A stretch of DNA of 64,000 nucleotides, from NCBI GenBank assembly GCA_937120475.1, contig CAKZJV010000007.1, positions 2,744,068 to 2,808,067 on the forward strand, in the 5' to 3' direction. The number at the start of each line of letters is the position of its first letter. Position 1 is the stretch's first letter. The DNA comes from an uncultured Cryomorphaceae bacterium. Lineage in GTDB: Bacteria > Bacteroidota > Bacteroidia > Flavobacteriales > Schleiferiaceae. Made by a program: the position numbers and the translations under genes. Positions 1 through 7,813 of the stretch are shown one piece after another. A model generated the notes under the pieces. The model did no database searches and was not told the origin of the DNA. It saw only the letters and a program-made list of their open reading frames with translations.

Positions 1-184
1 GGGCCAGGGCGGCATTGCGGCTGTGTACTTCACCACCGGTATATTGGGTCATCAGCGGAGCTTCGGCTGCTTCTTCAAAAATGCGGATGTCCATACCAAA
101 TTGCTCGCGGTACCACTTCCATAAACGGTGTACATCACGGTTTCCAATACCGATTTGCTGTATTCCGCTGATCACTTTCTTCAT
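1..184 (-). CDS. VOC/glyoxalase-fold protein (N-terminal part only)
   Basis: The first 61 residues are in the window; the rest lies beyond the left edge. The N-terminus has the usual first beta-alpha unit of the vicinal oxygen chelate superfamily: a short strand around IQQIGIGNRDV, then a helix carrying WKWYREQFGM, as in glyoxalase/dioxygenase-type proteins. The ATG overlaps the TGA of the upstream SDR gene as ATGA, so the two are probably translationally coupled and this is the last visible gene of a six-gene minus-strand operon. Metal ligands and substrate cannot be judged from this fragment. Family assignment is inference from the start of the fold. Confidence 0.65.
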   Translation of the reverse strand, partial: MKKVISGIQQIGIGNRDVHRLWKWYREQFGMDIRIFEEAAEAPLMTQYTGGEVHSRNAALA

Positions 185-981
185 GTTTGGGGCTTTCGTT
201 TTTTCAGAAGCTTGTAAAAAAGGGCGGGAAAAAGAGTTTTTACTTTTACGCTGAGGTTTTCCAGTCCCTGGCCGATGATTACTTCTTTTTTATTCTTTTG
301 AATGGCATGGATCATTCTTTTCACGCACTCCTCAACCGGCATTCCCTGTGCCTGCAACTCGCTCATTTTGCCGTAGGCCGAACCACCACCATCCACCGCA
401 TTGATGGATATGTTGGTTTGAATACCTCCCGGGCACAAGAGGGTAACCTGAATATTGTTTTCCTCTTCCTCCAGCCGCAACACTTCAAAAAAACCGTGGA
501 GCGCATGCTTGGAAGCTGAATAGGCCGAGCGTTCGTAAAAGCCAAACTTACCGGCCAGACTACTGACCACTGCAATATGACTTTCCCGTTGTTTGCGGAG
601 TTGCGGTAAAAGTGCTTTGGTTAAGGCGATGGTGCCGAAGTAATTCACCTCCATCAAAAGTCGATCTACTTCTTCGGAGGTTTCCTTCAAGTGGGAACGC
701 TGACTCAGGCCGGCATTATTGAAAAGTAAATCAATGCGGCCGAATCGTTTTAGGGCCTGTTCCACTTTTTCAGGAAATTCATTCTGCTTTACCATATCCA
801 AAGGCAGCACTATTGAATTTTCAGGATGAGGTAGTGATTTTTGCACTTCCTTCAGGGCCTCCACATTTCGGGAAGAAAGAATAGTAAAGGCCCCAAGTTT
901 ACTGCACTGAACCGCCATTTCGCGGCCAATACCCGAACTGGCTCCGCTTATCCAAATCACCTTGGCCTTGAAATCTTTCAT
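181..981 (-). CDS. short-chain dehydrogenase/reductase (classical SDR)
   Basis: A 266-residue classical SDR, an NAD(P)H-dependent oxidoreductase of the DHRS7-like type. The cofactor loop SGASSGIG is at residues 12-19, the NNAG motif at 88-91, the catalytic Ser at 140/141, and YSASK supplies Tyr154 and Lys158. The 30-residue C-terminal tail is basic with hydrophobic stretches and may sit on a membrane. It is coupled to the downstream VOC gene by an ATGA overlap and follows the NAD(P)-binding protein after a 26-bp gap. Several lipid-type substrates are possible for this subgroup; the sequence does not decide which. Confidence 0.88.
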   Translation of the reverse strand: MKDFKAKVIWISGASSGIGREMAVQCSKLGAFTILSSRNVEALKEVQKSLPHPENSIVLPLDMVKQNEFPEKVEQALKRFGRIDLLFNNAGLSQRSHLKETSEEVDRLLMEVNYFGTIALTKALLPQLRKQRESHIAVVSSLAGKFGFYERSAYSASKHALHGFFEVLRLEEEENNIQVTLLCPGGIQTNISINAVDGGGSAYGKMSELQAQGMPVEECVKRMIHAIQKNKKEVIIGQGLENLSVKVKTLFPALFYKLLKKRKPQT

Positions 982-1007
982 AGCAGGAGCGAAAATAGGG
1001 AAGCCCT

Positions 1008-1667
1008 TTAGCTTTTGGAAATAGTAATGGCCTTATTCACAAACTCTTGTTTTTCAATCTCGTTTACTGCGAAACGAGCTACACTGTGCCGGGAAATGGT
1101 TAGGGAAGGTCTGGGCTTGCCATTCACGCTCACCTTCACATCATCCCGGGCCGGGCCATTGGTAAGGCCACTGGGGCGCAGGGCGGTCCATTCCAAACCG
1201 GATTGGCGCAACACTTCTTCTTGCCTTTCATGATCACGGTAAGCCGCCCCAATATTGCTCCATTTAATAAGCGCTTTAAACCAAAAGGGTAATTCATGAA
1301 AGGTTTCGTGTACGCCCCATGCGGAAATGAAGATGATACGGTTCAGGCTTTTACCGGAACCTGTTTTTGCCACCATTTGCATGGTTTGCGACATAAATTT
1401 TTTGGGCGTGATGAGGGGTGACCAGGGGAAGAGGTATTTCCGGGAAATATTCAAGGCACTGAGCACGGTTACGCAACCTTCCAGTGCTTCGGCCAGTAGT
1501 TGCTGGTTGGTAGGCGTGCCTTTAAAAACAATAAGCCTGGGATGTTGCAACGGAAGCTTTTTGGCTTGGCGCGCTATGGCATGTACTTCGTATCCATTTT
1601 CAATAGCTTCCCGCACCATTAACTTCCCGGTGTGGCCGGTTCCTCCTAAAATCAAAATCCGTTTCAA
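1008..1667 (-). CDS. NAD(P)-binding atypical SDR (NmrA/SDR_a5-like)
   Basis: A 219-residue Rossmann protein. The nucleotide-binding loop GGTGHTG starts at residue 8, and a later SAWG segment takes the place of the usual SDR active-site strand. There is no YxxxK pair, so it belongs with the atypical or NmrA-like SDRs, many of which act as redox sensors or isomerase/epimerase-like enzymes. Its ATG overlaps the stop of the TfoX-like gene by 4 bp, so the two are probably translated together. Substrate unknown. Confidence 0.78.
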   Translation of the reverse strand: MKRILILGGTGHTGKLMVREAIENGYEVHAIARQAKKLPLQHPRLIVFKGTPTNQQLLAEALEGCVTVLSALNISRKYLFPWSPLITPKKFMSQTMQMVAKTGSGKSLNRIIFISAWGVHETFHELPFWFKALIKWSNIGAAYRDHERQEEVLRQSGLEWTALRPSGLTNGPARDDVKVSVNGKPRPSLTISRHSVARFAVNEIEKQEFVNKAITISKS

Positions 1668-2014
1668 GCCTTTTTCTTTTTGCGGGAGGGTTGGGCTTTT
1701 GGGTTAAAATCCAGTGCCAATTGCATCCAGTAATCCAGGTCTTTCTCACCGGCCAGAGCTTGCGGATTCACCATCACGTAGCCTTTTAAGGGTCGCCCGG
1801 TAAAATCCATAGGGCGGCAACCCTCTTTCTGTAACGCCTCTTCGTAAACCGCAGGGCCTACCCGGGCCATCAGCTCGTTATGGATGATGCCGGTGCACAT
1901 TTTATCATTCACCATATAAGTGAGGCCACCCATCATCTTTTTTGCTTCAAATGGTACTTTTTTACGGGTAAACCAGTTACTTATCCGATCCGCTAAAAGA
2001 GTATCGTAGGGCAT
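1664..2014 (-). CDS. TfoX N-terminal domain protein
   Basis: A 116-residue protein matching the TfoX/Sxy N-terminal domain alone: the KMMGGLTYMVNDKMC segment near residues 26-40 and the GxxLKGYVMV strand further on are typical. Stand-alone N-terminal TfoX proteins are widespread in Bacteroidota and, unlike full-length TfoX/Sxy of gammaproteobacteria, are not established competence regulators. The last dozen residues are a Lys/Arg-rich tail that could bind nucleic acid. It sits inside the operon, 13 bp after DUF1684 and overlapping the next gene. Confidence 0.8.
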   Translation of the reverse strand: MPYDTLLADRISNWFTRKKVPFEAKKMMGGLTYMVNDKMCTGIIHNELMARVGPAVYEEALQKEGCRPMDFTGRPLKGYVMVNPQALAGEKDLDYWMQLALDFNPKAQPSRKKKKA

Positions 2015-2027
2015 AAAATCTCATCGT

Positions 2028-2627
2028 TTAATGGTAAGCCTTCACACCGGCTTCAATGGCTATTTCCAGGTGGTTTTCACGGGGAGGAATAGGGCAGGAG
2101 TACCGATCGTTGTAAGCGCAATAGGGATTGTAAGCTTTATTAAAGTCCAGGATGATGGTGTCACCTTCCGGTATCTTCAAATCCATAAAACGACCACCTC
2201 CATAAGAGCCGTTGCCATTAGTCCAGTCTTTAAAAGGTAAAAACAGGTGGTTTTTATGTTCCTCCATAGCACGTAAGCGGTGACTTTGATAAATGTTTAA
2301 AACCAGCGGCTGGCCCTTTATTTCAAAATGCGCTTCGGCATACTTTTCATAGATCGCTTTGCGGTCGGTGGTGGTTGGCATTTCAAAAGGCTTTTCACCT
2401 TTGGTGCGGATAAAGCGGGCTTTTACGCAATATTGAGAATCAACCGGGTAAAAGGGAAGGGCTGTAAAGGTATCCAATGCCTCTTTGGTAAGCGGTGATT
2501 CTTCAGGGTCGGCAAACTCCTGATTCATTTCCAGGCGGTGCCTTTCCAGGTGTTCGAAATAGGTAAGGCTGCTATCCTGGCTTTGGGCCAGCAAGGGAAG
2601 AGCGATCATAAAAATCAGCATCCTCAT
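2028..2627 (-). CDS. DUF1684 domain protein, exported
   Basis: A 199-residue protein with a short N-terminal signal sequence (hydrophobic residues 3-14, likely cut near AQS-Q) followed by a complete DUF1684 domain. The diagnostic C-terminal block is present: an NPYCAYN segment followed by YSCPIPPRENHL and an IEAG strand. The function of DUF1684 is not established; the conserved Cys, Tyr and Asn residues suggest a binding or catalytic pocket. It lies 8 bp downstream of the lipoprotein that begins this operon. Confidence 0.82.
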   Translation of the reverse strand: MRMLIFMIALPLLAQSQDSSLTYFEHLERHRLEMNQEFADPEESPLTKEALDTFTALPFYPVDSQYCVKARFIRTKGEKPFEMPTTTDRKAIYEKYAEAHFEIKGQPLVLNIYQSHRLRAMEEHKNHLFLPFKDWTNGNGSYGGGRFMDLKIPEGDTIILDFNKAYNPYCAYNDRYSCPIPPRENHLEIAIEAGVKAYH

Positions 2628-2635
2628 GGGTAGGA

Positions 2636-3052
2636 TTAATGCTTAAAGAACAAACGGTTCCGGGTGCGTACTACACCAAGGTCAGGATCATTTTCCGTAG
2701 TAGTTAAACTAAGAATCATTTCCGTTTTGGTAAGTGTTTCAATGTCGTGAAGATCGTCACCGATCTGTAATTGATCTTCAAAAAAGCCCCAGCTATAGGT
2801 GCGGGTTCCTTCCTGTGGTGAACTGATGGTTACCGTGCGACTAGAATTATCAAAGCTAGCCGTACTGTTAAGTTCTTCGGTTTCATCAAAGGCCAGCGAG
2901 TCATTTACCCAAACGGTTTGGTGAACCTGGTAAATGTTCCAACGCTCGGCTGTGAGTAGTTCAGCCCTGGTTTCAGCCTCTTTTTGCTTGGTGCATGAAG
3001 CCAGGACCAGCGTAAAAAGTAGTATGGCGATTGGTGGCAATACTTTTCTCAT
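2636..3052 (-). CDS. small lipoprotein of unknown function
   Basis: A 138-residue protein with a clear lipoprotein signal: hydrophobic core at residues 6-18 and lipobox LASC with Cys20. The mature part alternates charged turns and short strands in the manner of lipocalin-like or DUF4595-type small beta proteins, but I do not recognise a named family. It is the first gene of the operon and has a perfect TATTTTTG element 5 bp before its ATG, so it probably sets the transcription start for all six genes. Confidence 0.75.
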   Translation of the reverse strand: MRKVLPPIAILLFTLVLASCTKQKEAETRAELLTAERWNIYQVHQTVWVNDSLAFDETEELNSTASFDNSSRTVTISSPQEGTRTYSWGFFEDQLQIGDDLHDIETLTKTEMILSLTTTENDPDLGVVRTRNRLFFKH

Positions 3053-3056
3053 AACA

Positions 3057-3064
3057 CAAAAATA
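3057..3064 (-). promoter_or_regulatory. Bacteroidota -7 element TATTTTTG
   Basis: A perfect TAnnTTTG match on the minus strand, 4 to 12 bp upstream of the first gene of the six-gene operon. No convincing -33 TTTG is visible. Such close spacing predicts a very short or absent 5' leader. Confidence 0.6.
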
Positions 3065-3210
3065 GGATTTATGATAATTGGATGCATATTATACAGAGTA
3101 GGGGTCTCTTAAACCCGTTACTTTTCTGTTAATGAGCGGTTTTTAAACCTTTTCAGGGTGCTTTGGTGTTATCAGGCTACGTTATTAAAATTTCTCAACT
3201 CACACGTTCA

Positions 3211-4521
3211 ATGAATTCTTCACCCAGGAATAGTTCGGCCGCCCGCTGGTACCTGTTGTTGTGTCTGCCATTTTTATTGGCAGCGGCCTACTTCGGTTCC
3301 AGGGTATATGAAAATGCTCAGAAAAGGGCGCAGGTGAAGAATCACTTCAGCGTGGTAAACGATGTGTATTATGGCCTGCTTTCGGTAAATGCCTGGGAAA
3401 AGGAATTACAGGAAATGGTGCAAAAGCAGATCCGTGAATTTTCACTCACCGAGGAGCAGGACAGCCTTTTACGGGAAGAGATATCGCAGTTGTTGTACGA
3501 TATGCTGGATGAACTGGAAAAGATGATTCAGCAGGATGATGATAGTTTTAAAAAGAAACTTCGCAAGCTGGCGGTGAATGTTTTTGTGGATAAGGAAGAG
3601 TTACGGGGCAGGGTGCCGGAGTTTACCGATCGCATTATGGCGAACCTTACCAGCGAAGCGAGCAAGGAACGGCTAAAGGGTATTGCTTCCGAACAACTGG
3701 ATCAGTTTGTAGGTGCGATATATGACAACCGTGATTCACTCAACATAAAGCCTCTATTTGAGGTCTACAATGCAAATAGCCGTTCCGAGTTTAATGAAGT
3801 AGCCAAACAAAAGGCGGCCGACCTGGGAAAGGTCACCTACCGTTACACCTTTGCGCTGCTTGGGGTGGTTATGCTGTTTTTACTGATGTGGTTTGTGGTA
3901 ATGCGCAGGCCGGTGCTTCGAAAACCGCACTTCCTGGGTTCAGTTGTATTGGGCTTAATAGTGTTGGCGGTTGGTTTAGCCTCACCCATGATAGAGATTG
4001 ATGCGCGCATTACCGAAGTGGACCTGGTACTGCTGGAGCAGCACATCCGTTTTACCGATCAGATACTTTTTTACCGCAGTAAGAGCATATTGGAAGTGGT
4101 ACAAATCCTCATCGATACCGGTAAGTTTGATAGTATGCTGGTAGGTTTCCTCATTCTTTCCTTTAGTGTAATACTGCCTATATCCAAACTTAGCTGTAAC
4201 GCTCTTTACCTACTGTGGAATAAGGTCAGGAAAAACAAAATTATTTACTGGCTGGCCTATAAATCAGGAAAATGGTCGATGGCCGATGTAATGGTAGTGG
4301 CTATTTTTATGAGCTACGTAGGTTTCAGTGGTATTCTTGACGATCAGTTGGGGCAACTCAATCGCGATACAGAAACAGTGACCTCCATTACCACTAATCT
4401 CACTTCATTGCGGCCGGGTTTTTATCTTTTCCTGGCGTTTGTGCTTTTCAGCCTGATTCTCTCAAGCTTGTTAAAAGAAGTAATAAAAAAGGAAGGTGAA
4501 GCAGTTAAAGGGCAAAATTAA
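3211..4521 (+). CDS. PqiA-like membrane protein with large extracytoplasmic region
   Basis: 436 residues from the chosen ATG; the frame is open 48 bp further upstream, but only TTG and GTG codons are available there. After an N-terminal membrane helix comes a ~175-residue charged, helical extracytoplasmic region, then about five membrane helices. The second half carries the paraquat-inducible protein A signature: PISKLSCNALYLL and a GKWSMADVMVVAIFMSYV block, close to PqiA's GRWSMxDV. PqiA proteins work with PqiB/MCE proteins in inner-to-outer-membrane lipid transport, but no MCE gene is nearby, and the zinc-ribbon Cys of classical PqiA are absent. It ends 17 bp inside the convergent barrel gene. 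Confidence 0.72.
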   Translation: MNSSPRNSSAARWYLLLCLPFLLAAAYFGSRVYENAQKRAQVKNHFSVVNDVYYGLLSVNAWEKELQEMVQKQIREFSLTEEQDSLLREEISQLLYDMLDELEKMIQQDDDSFKKKLRKLAVNVFVDKEELRGRVPEFTDRIMANLTSEASKERLKGIASEQLDQFVGAIYDNRDSLNIKPLFEVYNANSRSEFNEVAKQKAADLGKVTYRYTFALLGVVMLFLLMWFVVMRRPVLRKPHFLGSVVLGLIVLAVGLASPMIEIDARITEVDLVLLEQHIRFTDQILFYRSKSILEVVQILIDTGKFDSMLVGFLILSFSVILPISKLSCNALYLLWNKVRKNKIIYWLAYKSGKWSMADVMVVAIFMSYVGFSGILDDQLGQLNRDTETVTSITTNLTSLRPGFYLFLAFVLFSLILSSLLKEVIKKEGEAVKGQN

Positions 4522-5146
4522 CTCCAATACCTCCGTGTCCAAAGAAATCACCAAAGCTGGTGCTGCCCTTGAGCCCGTCCCAGCTATCGCTGGCATCGTA
4601 GCGAATGCTGAGATAACCTTCGAGGCCCCAGCGCTTATCGAGTATTAGCAGAATTCCCGTGGTTGCCTGTAAGGCTGTACCGTTAAAAGAATCTTCGGCA
4701 ATTTCAAAGTTGCTTCGGTTCAGGAAAGGTTCTTTAAAATCCATACGATGACTTAGCAGTCCGGCACTGGCCTGTATAAAAGGCAAAACCTCCATGAAGT
4801 AGGGGTTGTACTCATTGATGGTATTTAAGAGGTAAAAACGGCAGCCAACGCCAAAGAAAACCTGGCGGGCGTAAATCTTATACAGGTCTAGTTGGTTCAC
4901 GTAGCCCCTTTGCACCATGGAAGAGTTATTGTACTCCACCGTAAAGTTCCAACGGTCGTTTTTCTTGAAAGGGTGTATATACCGTGCGGTGATGCTATAG
5001 CCGTACGATTCCAGGTCGAAAACATCAAGACCTGCATCTCCTTGAATAGTTGACAGGCCACCGCCCAGCATTATACTGTTGTGCTGAGCGAGCATTGGAA
5101 AAGAAAAACCGGAAAAATAGAGTCCGGCAATAAGCCAGACTTTCAT
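4505..5146 (-). CDS. small outer-membrane beta-barrel protein
   Basis: 213 residues from the second ATG (another lies 18 bp upstream). The signal peptide MKVWLIAG...PMLA is followed by alternating amphipathic strands, and the protein ends with a strand terminating in Leu (GGIGVNFAL), as expected of an 8-10-stranded OmpW/OprF-N-like barrel. The PF13568-type barrels common in Bacteroidota are the best comparison. A perfect TACTTTTG element lies about 60 bp upstream. No partner gene is evident; the only neighbour is the convergent PqiA-like gene. Confidence 0.75.
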   Translation of the reverse strand: MKVWLIAGLYFSGFSFPMLAQHNSIMLGGGLSTIQGDAGLDVFDLESYGYSITARYIHPFKKNDRWNFTVEYNNSSMVQRGYVNQLDLYKIYARQVFFGVGCRFYLLNTINEYNPYFMEVLPFIQASAGLLSHRMDFKEPFLNRSNFEIAEDSFNGTALQATTGILLILDKRWGLEGYLSIRYDASDSWDGLKGSTSFGDFFGHGGIGVNFAL

Positions 5147-5204
5147 AATGTTCGTTCCCCTCATATTTTGAACAGGTGTATTTCTGTTTTACCCAGAGGT
5201 GGTA

Positions 5205-5212
5205 CAAAAGTA
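5205..5212 (-). promoter_or_regulatory. Bacteroidota -7 element TACTTTTG
   Basis: A perfect TAnnTTTG on the minus strand, 41 bp before the upstream ATG and 59 bp before the preferred ATG of the barrel gene. It predicts a leader of roughly 35-50 nt. Confidence 0.55.
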
Positions 5213-5393
5213 CACTTCTGAAAAATTAAAACCTTGTTTAACAGATAAATAAAGGTTTAGCTTTCTGTTAAGCTGTTCTGGAAATAAGCGAGTTTAAAGT
5301 ATAACACCAGCTCTGCCAGCTTGTTCGGCTCGTCTAAATTCTGTAGAAAAAGTTATAAATTTTTTCGTGAAAACAGGTTGAAGGGTACCCCTT

Positions 5394-5467
5394 TAAAACA
5401 GAGTAGCCCCGGAATGAACCGGGGCTTACCCAACCTTAACCTAATTAACCTATTGGCGAACGCCAAT
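5394..5467 (-). ncRNA. candidate ~70-nt small RNA
   Basis: On the minus strand a TACATTTG promoter element is followed, at the expected start distance, by a perfect hairpin (TTGGCG/CGCCAA), a spacer made of GGTTAA-type repeats, and an 8-bp GC-rich hairpin (AGCCCCGG/CCGGGGCT) with a short T run after it. No start codon or protein fits. Promoter, hairpin, linker and terminator within 75 bp are what a stand-alone sRNA would show. It could alternatively be an attenuated leader of the barrel gene downstream. It may belong to a known Bacteroidota motif such as Flavo-1, which I cannot confirm. Confidence 0.5.
5405..5426 (-). terminator. GC-rich terminator hairpin of the candidate sRNA
   Basis: Perfect 8-bp stem AGCCCCGG/CCGGGGCT with a 6-nt loop. 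On the minus strand it is followed by ACTCTGTTTT, a modest T run. Confidence 0.6.
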
Positions 5468-5471
5468 GATA

Positions 5472-5479
5472 CAAATGTA
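5472..5479 (-). promoter_or_regulatory. Bacteroidota -7 element TACATTTG
   Basis: A perfect TAnnTTTG on the minus strand, 5 bp before the 5' hairpin of the candidate small RNA. A -33 box is not obvious. Confidence 0.5.
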
Positions 5480-5655
5480 CGCATTTTATTTACACCGGCT
5501 AGCTTTTCTTTAAAATGTTTAAAGAAATTAAGGTGAAGGTCAAAACCTGCCGATTATTAAACTAATAAAAAGAGGATGTAAGGTTTTGCTAACCAGAATT
5601 TTCAACTGTTAAAGTTAAGATTAGAAGCCTCCGCCCGGTGTTGAAGTTTTTGGTT

Positions 5656-7761
5656 CTAATGGATGAGATCGAGGGCCCTTTGTGGCTCTTCAACCGGTAG
5701 TTGGCACACCTTATTTTGGCAAACGTAGATTTTTGTTTGCCCGGATTGGTATCGGTTTTCCAGTAAGGGTAATTCACTCTCCTTTTCAGAACCTATCCAA
5801 AGGGTGTTGGGGAGGTAATTGTTTTGCATTGCGTTATACTTGGACTTGGCACGCTCACCACAAATGGCAACCTCAAAGTAGGGGTAGGTAAAATTTATCA
5901 TTAATAGGGCCCAGTTACTGTAGCCTTCGCCATAGCGCAATACCTGCTCTTTTACCTGGTTCAACATTTTCTCGGCCTGCAAGTGGTAAGCTGGCTTGTC
6001 CAGGTAATGGCTCATCCTAAAAAGGTTATGGGCCATTACCGAATTGCTGGCGGGAATAACGTTATCATTCGTTTCCAGGCTGCGGGCAATTAAAGGGTCG
6101 GCTTTTAAGTTACGAGTATAGAATAAACCGGTACTTTCATCCTGAAAATTAGCGGTAGTAAAGCTCAGCCACTCCTGGGCCTGTAGCAGGAATTTCGTAT
6201 CAAAGCTGAGTTCGAAAAGATCGAGGAAAGCGGCCTGGGCAAACGCATAGTCTTCCAGTAAACCATCAATAGACGATTGGCCATTGCGGTAACTATGGAA
6301 TAAGGAACCATCCTTTCCATTTTGCTTTTGCAGTATCCATTCGGCATTGCGCAAAGCCTTTTTCAGGTAAGCCCGGGCCTTATCGGGATATTCGTTAATA
6401 AGGGCCTTGTAGGCTTCTACGTAACCACTGATCATCAAAGCATTCCAACTGGTAAGCGCTTTATCGTCCAGGCCGGGTCGTTCTCTTTTTTCACGCGCTT
6501 CAAACAGTATTCTTTGCCATTTGGCAATGGTTTCGGGGGGAATACTAAGCTGTGTGTTTTTCAACAGAATGTAATTCCCATTTTCCCAATACCCTTTTTC
6601 GTTTACCTGGTAAAAATCTGCGAAATTCAACCACTCGTCCTCCGGTATCAAACTCTTCAGTTCATCCAGCGTCCATATATAGTACTTGCCTTCTTCGCCT
6701 TCACTATCGGCATCCAGGGCCGAAAAAAACTCGCCCTTTGAACCGGTCATTTCGCGGTCTATCCAGTTCAGGGTTTCCATTACCACCTCGGCATAAAGGG
6801 GGTTCCGGAACTTTCGATAGGCCTGGCTGTATAAGCTCACCAACTGGGCATTGTCGTAAAGCATTTTCTCAAAATGCGGAACTTTCCATTCTTCATCGGT
6901 AGAATAACGGGCAAAGCCACCACCCACCTGGTCGAAAATACCCCCGCAAGCCATTTGGTTTAAGGTTAACTCCACCTGCTCCAAAGCTTCCTGATTGGAA
7001 TCCAGGTGACCGAAGTGCAGCAAAAACTGGTAATTGTTGGGCAGTGGGAATTTAGGAGCCCGATCCGGACCACCCCTTACCGTATCAAAACTACTTTGCC
7101 AATTGTAAAAAATGGCCTGGGTTTCTTCCTGGCTAAAAGTTGGTTCTTCAGGATTGGCCTTTACAAGCTCGCTCTGTACAATACCTTCATGTAGTTTTTC
7201 AGCATAGCTTAACACCTTTTCCGGCTCATCGCGGTAAATCTCATAGATGCTGGTCAGGGCCTGCATCCAGTTTTGGGTGGGAAAGTAAGTGCCACCCCAA
7301 ACGGGTCTTCCATCGGGAAGGGCTACCACGTTTAACGGCCACCCTCCTTGCCGCGTCATCAGTTGTACGGCTGTCATGTAAACACGATCCACATCGGGGC
7401 GTTCTTCACGATCTACCTTAATGGAAATAAAGTGTTCGTTCATTAATGCTGCAGCGGCAGAATCCTCGAAAGTTTCACGCTCCATTACATGGCACCAATG
7501 GCAACTGGAATAGCCAATGCTGATAATAACCAATTTGTTTTCAGCTTCCGCCTGTTCAAACACATCGTTCCCCCAGGCACGCCAGTGAACGGGGTTATGG
7601 GCGTGTTGCAAAAGGTATGGGCTGGTTTCCCCTGAAAGTTGGTTTTCTGACATGGTGTTTTCTTTGGATACAGAGCAGGAAATGATGGTAAAAAATAGTG
7701 CGAAAACAATCGCAAATAGTCCACGATCAACACCTTGTAAACCCGGCTTTGCATTTAACAT
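5656..7761 (-). CDS. thioredoxin-domain protein, YyaL/SPATA20 family
   Basis: A 701-residue member of the DUF255/YyaL family: an N-terminal thioredoxin-like domain with the signature CHWCH at residues 87-91, a GGWPLNV block near 140, then an (alpha/alpha)6-type helical domain resembling cellobiose epimerase/N-acylglucosamine epimerase. The N-terminus adds a hydrophobic segment ending ISC (Cys29), which looks like a lipoprotein signal and would place this copy outside the cytoplasm; most family members start at a site equivalent to Met37 and lack it. Catalytic activity of the family is not firmly known. Convergent with nothing; divergent from the phosphate transporter. Confidence 0.85.
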   Translation of the reverse strand: MLNAKPGLQGVDRGLFAIVFALFFTIISCSVSKENTMSENQLSGETSPYLLQHAHNPVHWRAWGNDVFEQAEAENKLVIISIGYSSCHWCHVMERETFEDSAAAALMNEHFISIKVDREERPDVDRVYMTAVQLMTRQGGWPLNVVALPDGRPVWGGTYFPTQNWMQALTSIYEIYRDEPEKVLSYAEKLHEGIVQSELVKANPEEPTFSQEETQAIFYNWQSSFDTVRGGPDRAPKFPLPNNYQFLLHFGHLDSNQEALEQVELTLNQMACGGIFDQVGGGFARYSTDEEWKVPHFEKMLYDNAQLVSLYSQAYRKFRNPLYAEVVMETLNWIDREMTGSKGEFFSALDADSEGEEGKYYIWTLDELKSLIPEDEWLNFADFYQVNEKGYWENGNYILLKNTQLSIPPETIAKWQRILFEAREKRERPGLDDKALTSWNALMISGYVEAYKALINEYPDKARAYLKKALRNAEWILQKQNGKDGSLFHSYRNGQSSIDGLLEDYAFAQAAFLDLFELSFDTKFLLQAQEWLSFTTANFQDESTGLFYTRNLKADPLIARSLETNDNVIPASNSVMAHNLFRMSHYLDKPAYHLQAEKMLNQVKEQVLRYGEGYSNWALLMINFTYPYFEVAICGERAKSKYNAMQNNYLPNTLWIGSEKESELPLLENRYQSGQTKIYVCQNKVCQLPVEEPQRALDLIH

Positions 7762-7813
7762 AGAGGTAATATGAGAAGTTGACCTTTGCGCATCGCCATA
7801 AAGGTAAATACAT

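Larger units (their letters stand above)
5213..5655. other. intergenic region holding a candidate small RNA
   Basis: A stretch without a convincing protein gene. Only the segment around 5394-5479 has structure: a perfect -7 element, a short 5' hairpin and a strong GC terminator hairpin on the minus strand. The remainder is AT-rich, with runs of A and T and no hairpin or coding signal that I can see. Confidence 0.6.
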
